Shown piece by piece: positions 55,574 to 64,000 of a stretch of 64,000 bases of DNA. Each line of letters begins with the position of its first letter. The first letter of the stretch is position 1. This stretch comes from Coriolopsis trogii (lineage: Eukaryota > Basidiomycota > Agaricomycetes > Polyporales > Polyporaceae). The stretch covers positions 372,001 through 436,000 of the forward strand of contig JAHYIO010000003.1 in assembly GCA_020543525.1 (NCBI GenBank), in the 5' to 3' direction. Below the pieces are notes generated by a model that saw only the letters and a list, made by a program, of their open reading frames with translations, had not been told where the DNA came from and ran no database searches. The position numbers were made by a program, and so were the translations under genes.

Positions 55574-58321
55574 CTACCGGAGTCCCAAGTACGTTTGGAG
55601 TTTTGTGAACGGTCCGGCCGACAGGGCCTTCGTGAAGATGTCGGCAGCGTTATCCTTGGTGTTGACGTAGTGTGGGTCGAGAAGGTCGTTGCTGACATGT
55701 TCGCAGAGGATGTGGTGACGAATGTCGATGTGTTTCATCCGGGCGTGAAAGACTGGGTCTCCGGCCAGGGTAATAGTGCTGGTATTGTCGAGGTAGAAAG
55801 GCGTCGCGGAAGGTTGTTCGTGGCCGAGGAAAAGGAGAAGGCTCCAGAGCCAGACACATTCTTTTGAGGCCTCAGCGGCAGCAATGTACTCCGCCTCGGT
55901 GCTAGATTCGGACACGGTCGCTTGCTTCCGAGCGGCCCAGGATATCATGCCGGAGCCGAGAGAGAAGCAATAGCCACCGACAGAGCGTCGAGTGTCCGGG
56001 CACGAGGCGTGGTCAGAGTCAGCGAAGCCAACTAGCTTAACAGAAGGCATGGTGCCGCCGAGAACGAGACAGAGGTCGCGTGTGCCCTTTAAATAGCGCG
56101 CGACTCGCTTGGCGGCCTCCCAGTGGTCGACAGTGAAGCAATCGAGGTACTGAGCTAACTGCTGGACGGCGAATGAGATATCGGGCCATGTACCGACGGC
56201 GATGTAGTTGAGGGAGCCAACAAGAGCGCGATACGGGAGGTGCGCAGCTGCATCGTGCTCTAGTGGGTTGGTAGGCCGGCAGAGTTTCTTGCTGGGATCA
56301 AGAGGGACAGAGACAGGGGCAGCGGCGGCCAGGGAGAACTGTTCAAGTACTTTGTCGATAAGTGCGGTCTGGGACAAAGAGACGGTGCGGTCAGCGCGGT
56401 TTCGATTGATAGCAATCCCCACACAAAAACGAGCTTCGCCAAGGTCAGAGATAGTCCATTCATCACGTAAGTCGGCCTTGAACGTTGCGGACGTGGTCGC
56501 CGAGCTGCAGATAGCCAGGAAGTCGTCAACGTGAACACCAGTAGAGACGCGACCAGATGCATCCGATCGAGTGTAGACACAGTACTCCAAGGGGCAGCAC
56601 TGCATTCGTTTCGCGCTGAGGTGGGCGTGCATCGTCTTGTTCCAGGTGCGGCCGCCTTGGGGCATACCGTAGAGACCCTTGTTGAGCTGCCAGACCCAAG
56701 ACTCCTTACCGCGCTCCTCGAAGCCTTCAGGTTGTACCATGTAACAGGTTTCGTTGTCGGGTAGCAGGCCGTACAGGTACGCCGTCTTCACGTCAATTTG
56801 TTGGATTTCCCAATCGAGTGTCGCAGCGAGGTGTAAGAGGACACGGAAGGACTCCATGCGCATAGTCGGGGACGTCGTCTTGTGGTAGTCCTGTCCGTAG
56901 ACAGCCTCGAAGCCCCGGCAGACCCAGCGCGCTTTGAAGCGGGTGGGCTCGTTCGTCTCGTTCATCTTCAGTCGGAAGACCGGCTTGCCGCGCAGAATTT
57001 TGCGGCCTGGTGGGACGTCGGAGCGGGGCACGAGCATGTAGACTCCCATGTCTTTGATGGACTTGAATTCATCGACTAGGGCCGCCAGCCACTGTTCGCG
57101 GAAGGGTGAGGCAAGGGCCTCCTGCATAGTCGTTGGGTTGCCAGTGTATGCGCTGTCTAGTTGAAGGACAGTGGCGAGTGCGATGTCCGTCGCGGACCAG
57201 AGAGAGTCTCCGAGTGCAGTACGGCGTGCCTCGCGAGCAGCACGCGCGCGTTCCGCGGTTTCGTGGCTTTCAAGTACCGCCTGGGCAACGCGGTCGACAT
57301 ATTGGACACCGGCGTTGGCGGCGGCACGCTCAGATGGTAGGCGAGTGCGCGTGGAGCGACGTGCGGGCGGAGGTGACGCAGGTGGTGAAGGGGTGGTATG
57401 GACGGACTGCAGCAGTAAGGGGGGATCTTCCGCATTATGACGTGCGGCAGCGTCGTCTGCGGGGATGGTCGCAGTTGGGGGGTGGTTGTTCAGCACAGGT
57501 GTCGCTTCCTCGACAGCTTCAGCGGGCGTCAAGGGGGGGAGGTCATCATTGTCATTAGGAGTCGTTTCAGGTTCGCATTGCGGCGGAGGTCGCGCGAGGG
57601 TAGGATCTTCATGGGATTCAATAAAGCGGACGTGATATGAGGCGATAACCTTGTGAGAGGCGCGGTGATAGCATCGGTATGTTTTCGAGTCCGTGCCATA
57701 GCCTATGAGGACGCATTCGAGAGAGCGTGGGTGTATTTTCGGGTTGTGAGTGGGAATTAGGACGAAGGCGCGGCAGCCGATCTCGCGTAGGTGGCTGATG
57801 TCGGGTGGGTGTCCGTGGAAGACTTCAAAGGGTGTTTTACCACCACCTGATGCTGGTGTGCGGTTGTGCAGGTAGGCGGCAGTGACGTAGAGTTCATCCC
57901 AGCGGTTGTCGGGTACGTTCACGGCGATGCGCATAGTGCGCGAGCGTCCCATTAGGGTGCGATGGATGCGTTCAGCGCAACCGTTTTGCACGGAAGTGTA
58001 CGGAGCAGTCCGACGGACGGAGATCCCCCGTTCGGCGCAAAACGAGTCGACTTTAGAGGACACAAGTTCGCCATTGTCGATCTGGATCGCGCGAACGAGA
58101 TGACCCTTCACTTCAAGTGTCAGCACGAGCCGTTTGAACGCGGGAGCCATCGCCGCCTTAGTGCGCGTGGGGAAGGCCCAAGTCATGCCAGAGAAGTCAT
58201 CTATAACGTCCAGAGAGTACAAGTTGCCAGATGCGGAGACCGCGGCCTGAGGCCCCGCGCCGTCTATATAGAGTAAACCGCCAACCTCCTTCGCCCGATC
58301 CCCCGTTCGAACCTTAGGCAC
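55574..58321 (-). CDS. Copia polyprotein: integrase, reverse transcriptase, RNase H
   Basis: A long frame of about 915 codons. The integrase core has D (LYIDGAGPQAAVS), D (RAIQIDNGELVSSK) and E (VQNGCAERIHRTLMGR), the D,D35E triad. It is preceded by CEPCLLGKQTRTSVPKVRTG, which lies just upstream of the frame start. The reverse transcriptase has KARWVCRGFEAVYGQDYHKT, QIDVKTAYLYGLLPDNETCY and the catalytic box VHVDDFLAI (YVDD type). RNase H has VGFADSDHASCPDTRRSVGG and SESSTEAEYIAAAEASKECV. The C-terminus is DIFTKALSAGPFTKLQTYLG. All catalytic acids are present. The frame has no true ATG at its start because it is the downstream part of the polyprotein beyond a frame change. Confidence 0.93.
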   Translation of the reverse strand: MPKVRTGDRAKEVGGLLYIDGAGPQAAVSASGNLYSLDVIDDFSGMTWAFPTRTKAAMAPAFKRLVLTLEVKGHLVRAIQIDNGELVSSKVDSFCAERGISVRRTAPYTSVQNGCAERIHRTLMGRSRTMRIAVNVPDNRWDELYVTAAYLHNRTPASGGGKTPFEVFHGHPPDISHLREIGCRAFVLIPTHNPKIHPRSLECVLIGYGTDSKTYRCYHRASHKVIASYHVRFIESHEDPTLARPPPQCEPETTPNDNDDLPPLTPAEAVEEATPVLNNHPPTATIPADDAAARHNAEDPPLLLQSVHTTPSPPASPPPARRSTRTRLPSERAAANAGVQYVDRVAQAVLESHETAERARAAREARRTALGDSLWSATDIALATVLQLDSAYTGNPTTMQEALASPFREQWLAALVDEFKSIKDMGVYMLVPRSDVPPGRKILRGKPVFRLKMNETNEPTRFKARWVCRGFEAVYGQDYHKTTSPTMRMESFRVLLHLAATLDWEIQQIDVKTAYLYGLLPDNETCYMVQPEGFEERGKESWVWQLNKGLYGMPQGGRTWNKTMHAHLSAKRMQCCPLEYCVYTRSDASGRVSTGVHVDDFLAICSSATTSATFKADLRDEWTISDLGEARFCVGIAINRNRADRTVSLSQTALIDKVLEQFSLAAAAPVSVPLDPSKKLCRPTNPLEHDAAAHLPYRALVGSLNYIAVGTWPDISFAVQQLAQYLDCFTVDHWEAAKRVARYLKGTRDLCLVLGGTMPSVKLVGFADSDHASCPDTRRSVGGYCFSLGSGMISWAARKQATVSESSTEAEYIAAAEASKECVWLWSLLLFLGHEQPSATPFYLDNTSTITLAGDPVFHARMKHIDIRHHILCEHVSNDLLDPHYVNTKDNAADIFTKALSAGPFTKLQTYLGLR

Positions 58322-58364
58322 TGACGTGCGGGTCTGTTTGCCAAGAAGACATGGTTCACATTTG

Positions 58365-59345
58365 AACGGGGTTCGGAGAGGTCAACGTGCGTACCTGTGG
58401 CGCGGAGCTGTTTGGCGACTTGCCACGACGTGTGATAGTTCACATGGCCCAGACGGCGGTGGATCGTCTCAATATTGGGGGCACGTTCGCGACCAGGGCG
58501 TTCTCGAGAGGTGCATGGGGGCGGACAGTGTAGAGAGAACGGTTGTTCCCAGCACTGAAGAACACCGGTGAGCCAGAGCGGTCAAAGAGCGTGATACCAC
58601 CGTCGTTGAAAAGGACAGAGAACCCGGAGCTAGAGTCGACAAGCGAGCGAATGGAGATGAGGCGCACGGCGGCGTCGGGGACGAACAGGACGTTGTCTAG
58701 GGTCAAGGTTGTAGAGTTGGATAGAGGGAGAGTGATGGTCCCTTCACCAGTAGCATATATGAGGGAGCCGTTCACGCCACGGATGCCGCGGGGAGAAATC
58801 GTTCGCATCGTTGTGAAGTCGTCGCGGGACGGCGAGATGTGCGACGTGGCGCCAGAGTCGAACACAAACGGGCCAACGCTGGATTGAGAGACCAGTGCGT
58901 AGTCCTCAAGGGAAGCCATGAGCGCACAGTCATCAGAGTTCTCCAGGTAAGTGGTGAGCCAGCCAGGTGGGGCATCGTCAGAGAGCGACAGGTCGGTCAA
59001 GAGGCCGTGATGGTCGTCAGAGGCTACCCCGGCGAATTCCGACGACGGTGCGCGAGCACTATCCAGGGGGACAACAGTGTTGCCATCGAGAAAGTAGGCC
59101 CACCCAGTGTTGTCACGAAGCACTCTTCGGTTCGCCTTTTGCGCATCCCTGTTTCGGCGGAGCTTGTCCACAAGTTCGTCACGGCGGTGGAACAGGGGAC
59201 CGCCCTCAGAGAAGCATTGCTCGCGGCTGTGCCCGGTGCGCTTGCAGTTCGAGCAGGTCGGGACAGAGCGTCGGGGGGGCGCAGTGTGTGCGGCTAGGGC
59301 GACAGAGGGAGTAGCAGCCTGAGCGCGACCGGCGATCTGCTGTTG
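58365..59345 (-). pseudogene. Copia zinc knuckle, protease and pre-integrase segment, with frame changes
   Basis: It contains a CCHC knuckle (CSNCKRTGHSREQC at about 59225-59266) and the aspartic protease site VFDSGATSHISPSRDD. The GAG-pre-integrase region follows: LISIRSLVDSSSGFSVLFND, then HRRLGHVNYHTSWQVAK. Frame is lost at about 58484 (a five-C run) and again at about 58372 (a four-C run), each restored by one extra base. The segment would be continuous with both gag and pol if the runs were one base different. Confidence 0.8.
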
Positions 59346-59352
59346 TTCGAGC

Positions 59353-60090
59353 TCAATGCGCTTGACGGTCGACAGTCAGAGGCGACAGAGTGTTGCTCTG
59401 GTCGTTTATGATTTGGTTGGCGACGTGCTCGAGGTCATAATTCAAGACGTGGAGTAGCGCCACGACTGCGAGAGAGCTAGTGGTGAGCGGTCCCATGTTG
59501 ACGATCCGTTCGCATTTGTCGACGATCGTACGAGCTTGAGCAGGCAGAGGGCAAGATAGGTCCAGGCGCGTACCGAGTAGCTCACGAAGAAGTAGTGCTT
59601 GAGCGTACGGTCCTTGTTTCTCGTGCCGTTGTGTTAGGACGGACCACATGCCTCTGGCGGTCGCGGCGTTCTCGATCAAACGACGGTCGTCACCGCTGGC
59701 GCGGGCAGCGCAGAAGGCGCGTACCATGTCGTCGTTGGCGCAGAAGATGGCGTACTCAGTAGGCCAGAGAGTTCGATCGGGCGTGCTGACGCGGCCGTCG
59801 ATGTAGCCTCCAAGGTGGCCGGGGCAGAGCGCTAGGAGTGTGCGTACCTGACGCGACCACTCCGGCCAGTTGTTTCTAGAGAGCTCCAGGTAGTCTTCCG
59901 GCTTCAAGGACGAGGAGAAGACCGAGGAAACGGAGCCAACCGCGACATACGGTTTGGGCGGTGACTGCAGCGCGAGAGGGGTGGCAGATGATGATGACGT
60001 ACCCGAGGAGCCGCTCCCTTCGGAAGCAGTGTTTCCCCCAAGAGGCGCTCCGGGGTCCGATGGGGGTGTAGAAGTAGATGAACCCGTCAT
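59353..60090 (-). CDS. Copia gag-like N-terminal region
   Basis: The start MTGSSTSTPPSDPGAPLG leads a low-complexity Ser/Pro region. A Copia gag-type helical domain follows (LSRNNWPEWSRQVRTLLALC, TARGMWSVLTQRHEKQGPYA, CERIVNMGPLTTSSLAVVAL). The frame stops at 59353, about 85 bp before the zinc knuckle, because of a one-base shift around 59370 at ACCG. Beyond the shift the frame is open into the knuckle. Confidence 0.8.
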   Translation of the reverse strand: MTGSSTSTPPSDPGAPLGGNTASEGSGSSGTSSSSATPLALQSPPKPYVAVGSVSSVFSSSLKPEDYLELSRNNWPEWSRQVRTLLALCPGHLGGYIDGRVSTPDRTLWPTEYAIFCANDDMVRAFCAARASGDDRRLIENAATARGMWSVLTQRHEKQGPYAQALLLRELLGTRLDLSCPLPAQARTIVDKCERIVNMGPLTTSSLAVVALLHVLNYDLEHVANQIINDQSNTLSPLTVDRQAH

Positions 60091-60223
60091 GGTTGGGTTT
60101 GATGATGTAGCGCCGAGTGGCTATATGCGTATGATGAACTGGGAATATGAGCGTATTGATGACGCTGGGATGATTGATTTGGGAGACAGATCCGGTAGTC
60201 CTTCTGATTGCTGAGATTAGGAG

Positions 60224-60238
60224 GCAGGGCTCATAACC
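60224..60238 (-). other. Primer-binding site (initiator tRNA-Met internal half)
   Basis: Plus-strand GCAGGGCTCATAACC abuts the 5' LTR directly. This sequence equals the anticodon-stem and loop part of fungal initiator tRNA-Met (CAT anticodon), not its 3' end. Priming by a tRNA half-molecule, as known for Drosophila copia, is therefore implied. Confidence 0.75.
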
Positions 60239-60500
60239 TGTTAAAACCTGACACCGGAACGTCAGTCCCTCACTCGAGAAGATGGTGGAATGAGTGAGAT
60301 TATCTACCTGACACCGGAACGTCAGTCCTGTGTCAGGGTAGTATGTGAGTACATATACATGCGAGGATCCATGTGTGTATCGACTTACCCTCACTCGAGA
60401 AGATGGTGGAACGAGTGAGGGTTGGGAATGTGATAGGTATCGTATGTATGTCCGACCGGGTGACACCGCGAAGGGTCGCATGCGCGTCTAGCGCGCAACA
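60239..60500 (-). repeat. 5' LTR of the Copia element
   Basis: 262 bp, differing from the other LTR at three positions (the two CpG-type C/T and A/G changes in the repeats, and GACCGG[A/G]TGAC). It is transcribed leftwards. Confidence 0.95.
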
Positions 60501-60599
60501 GAGAAGACGCGGAACATACTGGCATTGTCAACCGATAACATAACTGGAGTACGTGCCCAATAATCTTGTTCTATCTGCAGATTGCTCAAGGCCGTGTAG

Positions 60600-61031
60600 C
60601 TGAAGCCTGTTTGCGCGGGCAATGGGGTGTTGCAACGCGCCATCCCCGCTAGCAATTATTCGATTCGGTTATTTCCCGGTTGCTTGGTCGCACGGGAGTA
60701 CTGCCTCGACTTCGTCGACACTCGGACGGGAGTTGCAGTCAACAGTCCATTTGATTTCGAGCTAGTCGCAGTACCCAACAACCTTTCTGTGCGCGGGCTT
60801 GGAAGGCCGATTGGGCGTGTGGATACTCTGCAGGAAATGTTTGGGTTATCGAAGGAGCAGATTCTCCCTGGTCAAGAGACGTATGTCTTGATGGACGGCC
60901 AGACGTACCTGTTGAGGCGCAGGGGCCACAAGGATGTGCGTTTCACCGTACCGGTCCGGGAGTCACCCAGGGCTCTCAACGCCGGACATGACGTTGATGA
61001 GCTATCGTTCCCCGCCACCATCGTTATATGA
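60600..61031 (+). CDS. Uncharacterised open frame without start codon, possible exon
   Basis: An open frame with protein-like composition: SNYSIRLFPGCLVAREYCLD, FVDTRTGVAVNSPFDFELVA, PIGRVDTLQEMFGLSKEQIL, QETYVLMDGQTYLLRRRGHK and VRFTVPVRESPRALNAGHDV, stop at 61029-61031. It lacks an early ATG, so it may be a downstream exon of the gene broken by the Copia insertion or a remnant. No domain is recognised. Confidence 0.35.
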   Translation: MKPVCAGNGVLQRAIPASNYSIRLFPGCLVAREYCLDFVDTRTGVAVNSPFDFELVAVPNNLSVRGLGRPIGRVDTLQEMFGLSKEQILPGQETYVLMDGQTYLLRRRGHKDVRFTVPVRESPRALNAGHDVDELSFPATIVI

Positions 61032-61450
61032 TGCGCGATCAGGAGTATCCTTATTATGAGTCCGGACAAGGCACCTCGGACTTCGCTTCATATTGCATTT
61101 GTGCTGCTATTGCATCCATAACCATTTGTCTCACCCCCAGTAAACCGAATTTGTGAACCTTCATCTTGATAGTGTCCTGCCTATGTAGTGCCCACTGTAA
61201 TATTTTACTCTGCCTGGGCCTCGTTATGACCGCACACTCGTTAAGTGGGCCTTTACGAGCATCTCTCAGTCGAGGTAACGTAGGCCAACTGCGATACCTA
61301 CCTATCCTGAGCATAGTCAAGCGTAGGCGCGCAAGGAGAACATGAATGATGACGGCAGTCACCAGCCCCGCGCAGGCTCTCCTCAATCCTCAATCCTCCT
61401 TCTAACTTATACCTCCATGTCCTGATTGCCTGCTTGCACAACAGCCCATC

Positions 61451-63021
61451 ATGTCTCCCGACCCCACGCGGCCGCTCGTCCAGATTGCTTCGTACAACAC
61501 CGCCCTCCAGGCCGAGAGCGGGCTCCCACAGAACCTCGTCGACTGGCTCGCGCCAACCCTCCAGGTCTCGACGTTCCTCGCGCGCGACCGGCGCGCACCT
61601 GACATCGTCGCCGTCGGCTTCCAGGAGCTGCTTCCTCTCCATCTAGGCTGTGAGTATTGTCCACTCTTATTGTCCGCACAATAGCTGAGGGTGTACGACG
61701 ACGACGCAGTGGCGGGCCTGTCCAAACACGTCATAGAGAGCCGGAACGCGCTCATCCTCTCCCAGATTGAGGAGCATGCACCGAACAAGGAGCGCTATAC
61801 GCTTATCGCGAAGGTTGTCAACGTCGGCGTCGCGCTCCTGGTGTATGGACGCGACGACGGGATTGGACGCAGGGCGTGTGACGTCCAGACGCAGTGGACC
61901 GGGTGCGGACCTGCGTATATGGGCAACAAGGGCGCGGTAGGCGTCCGGTTCCGCGTGCCCAGCGAGGATGGCGGGGTCGGAGAAGTCTACACGTACGTCT
62001 ACGTCGTTTCGCTCGTGCGGCTTGTCTCCGGCTCACAGCAGGTTGGTTTGGAACCAGGTTCGTCTGCGCGCACCTCACCGCCCATGCGCACAAGAACGCG
62101 TGGCGGATACGAGACTACCACTATATTGTTAGCAGCTTGCTCTTTCCTCCCCTTCCCGGGACGGACTCGGACGCGCCCACGACGATGTTCTCCACCTCCC
62201 ACCTCTTCTTCTTCGGAGACCTCAACTTCCGACTCGAGCTCCCGCCCACGCACGCCCTCGCGGCCCCAGACCAGCTGCAGACTCTCGTGCAGAGCCTGTC
62301 GACAGACGAAGGGCGCACCGCGCTCAAGGAGTACGACCAGCTCGTGATCGAGCGCGACATCAAGCGCACCGTCTTCCAGGCCTTGCACGAGGGCGAATTC
62401 TGGCGCTTCAAGTGCAGCTACAAGTACAAGCTCGGCGAAGTCGACAAGTACGAGTACGTGTCCTGCCTGACCTTGTCCGCGACCTGGTCGAATCGGAAAT
62501 TGACCACAACTCACCCCTGCAGCCCAAAGCGCATGCCTGCGTGGACAGACCGCGTCATGTATGCCACGCACATCGACTCGCCGGACGCTACCGAGGAGTC
62601 AGCCGTCACGAACCTACTCTACACCGCGGTCCCATCCTACACCTCGTCCGACCACGTACGTGTCTATCCTCCACAAACCCCTATGCTGCTGCTGCCCTTC
62701 GACTGACGTGCGCACGATACGCACACTGCACAGAAACCGGTCGTCGCCCTCCTCCTCCTCCCCGCGCCAGCCACACCTTCAAGCCCGTCCGTCCCTGTCC
62801 TACGCCTACCCGAAGGATACCGCCCGACGCCCGACCCATGGACGCCAGTGAAGAAGCACACGGGCCGAACACTCGACCGCATCGTCGGCTACTGCTGGTG
62901 GCTGCTCACCATGCTCGGCGCAGGCTCGGCCCTCTTCGGGCTCAGCAACGTCCTCTTCGGCCTCGGGGCCTGGCGGTGGTGGAGATCGCGAGCGACGGAG
63001 CCCCCAATCCACCTGCCTTGA
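61451..63021 (+). CDS. Inositol polyphosphate 5-phosphatase with C-terminal membrane anchor
   Basis: It hydrolyses the 5-phosphate of phosphoinositides (PI(4,5)P2-type) at intracellular membranes. The start MSPDPTRPLVQIASYNTALQ, then DIVAVGFQELLPLHLG, GCGPAYMGNKGAVGVRFRVP, FVCAHLTAHAHKNAWRIRDY, LFFFGDLNFRLELPPTHALA, REFW-type SYKYKLGEVDKY, RMPAWTDRVMYATHI and SSDHKPVVALLLLPAP. These are the signature blocks of the IPPc fold (GDLNxR, PAWxDR/W, SDHxPV). After the catalytic domain a hydrophobic segment (IVGYCWWLLTMLGAGSALFG and LSNVLFGLGAWRWW) forms a C-terminal transmembrane hairpin or anchor, similar to ER-anchored fungal relatives. About five introns; the one near 62460-62520 is approximate. 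Confidence 0.88.
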
Positions 63022-63331
63022 GATCGCGGACTCATGCATTGTTGTATCTCGCCTCACGGACGGTTTTGCTATGTCTCCTTGTAAATGTGTTTGTGATTGG
63101 TGTATCCCGGACCGGAGCTGCTGTACGAACGTGTACACAACGAGTCTATAGTATACAGAGACTAGAGGTGGATGGGGAGATGGAGCCAAGACCTTTGAGC
63201 TATGGTAATATTGAGAGACCCAAGAACTGTATGGAGGAGTACGTGCAGCGCGAAAGACACAAGATGCGCAACCGAGGAGGAATGTCCAAGACCCAACGGT
63301 GCCCCATAGCACCGTGTACCACGCAGGCCCA

Positions 63332-64000
63332 TCACGGCTTGATGACCTTCCTGCCCCTACCCTCGTCCTCGACGACGATAAGAGGCTCCTGCTCCACCAA
63401 AGTCTCCTCGCGCTCAACACCACGCGCACCGCCCGCACCCGCACCCGCACCCGCACCCTGCTGCACCTCGACGTCGAGATAGACCGGGACGTGGTCCGGC
63501 AGCCGCACGAAGAGCACGAGCACGAACGCGAAGAAGACGACGCCGCCGGCGACGAAGAAGATCGCCTTCGGGAACGTCGCGACCGTCTTCGCGTACGTCA
63601 TCCCGTACACGAACGGCCCGAGCACCTGCGAGCTACACGACAACCGGACCAACAGTCAGCGCCAGCTCCAAGTCTAGTACACCAGCGATAGAGCGAGACG
63701 CGAGACGCGAGACGTAAGCGTGAAGGGGGGAAAGGGGAGGGGAAGGGAAGGGAGGGACGGAACAAACACGCACCACATCGCCTGCACGACGCTCATCGCG
63801 CCAAACAGCCTCCCCGAGTCCTTGCCCCCGCGCTGGTTGTAGAGCGCGAGCGCCACGGCCTGCGTCGCGGGCCCGAAGCCCATCGCGAACGCACCCAGCG
63901 CGGTCATCGCCGCGAACATGAGCCCGCTGTTCGCGGCGAGGATGAGCGCGTAGACGAGGACGTCGACGCCGAGCGAGACGCGCGCGACGGACAGGTCGAA
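63332..64000 (-). CDS. MFS transporter, C-terminal part
   Basis: A major-facilitator transporter of the plasma or vacuolar membrane, truncated by the window edge (5' part missing). The visible exons have hydrophobic helices SLGVDVLVYALILAANSGLM, FAAMTALGAFAMGFGPATQA and the MFS-like loop NQRGGKDSGRLFGAMSVVQA. An intron follows (about 63630-63770, including a purine-rich tract). The last exon holds SQVLGPFVYGMTYAKTVATF and AIFFVAGGVVFFAFVLVLFV, then RLPDHVPVYLDVEVQQG, a GA repeat and an acidic tail with stop at 63332-63334. Substrate is not predictable. Confidence 0.72.

Larger units (their letters stand above)
55204..60500 (-). mobile_element. Copia-type LTR retrotransposon, full length, minus orientation
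   Basis: The element is 5,297 bp, flanked by the 5-bp target duplication GAGAA (55199-55203 and 60501-60505). The two 262-bp LTRs begin TG and end CA and differ at three positions, so insertion is recent. Internal order on the minus strand is gag-like, zinc knuckle, protease, integrase, reverse transcriptase and RNase H. Integrase before reverse transcriptase identifies Ty1/Copia. A primer-binding site abuts the 5' LTR and a purine-rich tract abuts the 3' LTR. Three single-base frame changes interrupt the polyprotein, each at a short C run. Confidence 0.95.

Noticed and set aside
62412..63482. 356-codon plus-strand open frame
   Set aside because: It overlaps the 5-phosphatase exons in another frame, is Pro/Arg/Thr-rich from GC-rich shadowing, and has no domain.
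1..64000. CRISPR arrays, prokaryotic operons, phage or plasmid modules
   Set aside because: Short GT-AG introns and fungal gene families throughout; no regularly spaced direct repeats or prokaryotic signals were seen.

Overview
The window is nuclear DNA of a filamentous basidiomycete, most likely a wood-decay type Agaricomycete. The genes are packed tightly on both strands and cut by many short (about 50-65 nt) GT-AG introns. The protein families are typical of that group: expanded secreted GMC oxidoreductases, a FunK1 fungal-specific kinase, a DUF6534-type membrane protein, and small secreted proteins. Basidiomycete Copia and MITE-type repeats are also present. All gene spans below run from start to stop and include introns; exon joins were read by eye.

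Layout. 0-2.2 kb: the start of an NPR2 (TORC1 regulator) gene on the minus strand, divergent from the splicing factor SLT11/RBM22. 2.3-13.4 kb: three tandem minus-strand secreted GMC (AA3-type) flavo-oxidoreductase paralogues that share a core-promoter block. 14.5-17.2 kb: a FunK1 kinase with an in-frame TAG that may lie inside a retained mini-intron. 17.4-18.6 kb: a cyclin-D1-binding-protein-1-like gene. 19.0-20.3 kb: a decayed fourth GMC copy on the opposite strand. 21.7-25.7 kb: a DUF6534-like membrane protein and two conserved but unassigned genes. 25.8-28.1 kb: a near-identical inverted repeat whose left arm alone carries a 589-bp hAT-like MITE. 28.3-50.0 kb: a housekeeping block holding OGG1, NMT1, UFD1, CCT4, an AP-4 epsilon-like adaptin, BUB2, a mitochondrial carrier, RRN6 and mitochondrial uL3, often arranged as divergent pairs with 150-190 bp shared promoters. 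A small lineage-restricted gene sits in an AT-richer patch at 42-43 kb. 50.6-51.1 kb: a small secreted protein. 51.5-60.5 kb: a repeat-rich island with inverted repeats, a tRNA-derived SINE-like head, a 1.84-kb TIR element without transposase, and a nearly intact Copia LTR retrotransposon (262-bp LTRs, 5-bp target duplication) inserted into a reading frame. 61.4-64 kb: an inositol-polyphosphate 5-phosphatase with a C-terminal membrane anchor, and the 3' end of an MFS transporter.

The housekeeping genes do not form a single pathway. The one functional cluster is the GMC array, which probably makes secreted FAD oxidases or dehydrogenases acting in lignocellulose-related redox chemistry. I found no CRISPR array, operon, prokaryotic defence system or other clearly new system. 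The most unusual signals are structural: the inverted repeat with a one-sided MITE, the half-tRNA-primed Copia element, and the ambiguous stop/intron in the FunK1 gene.
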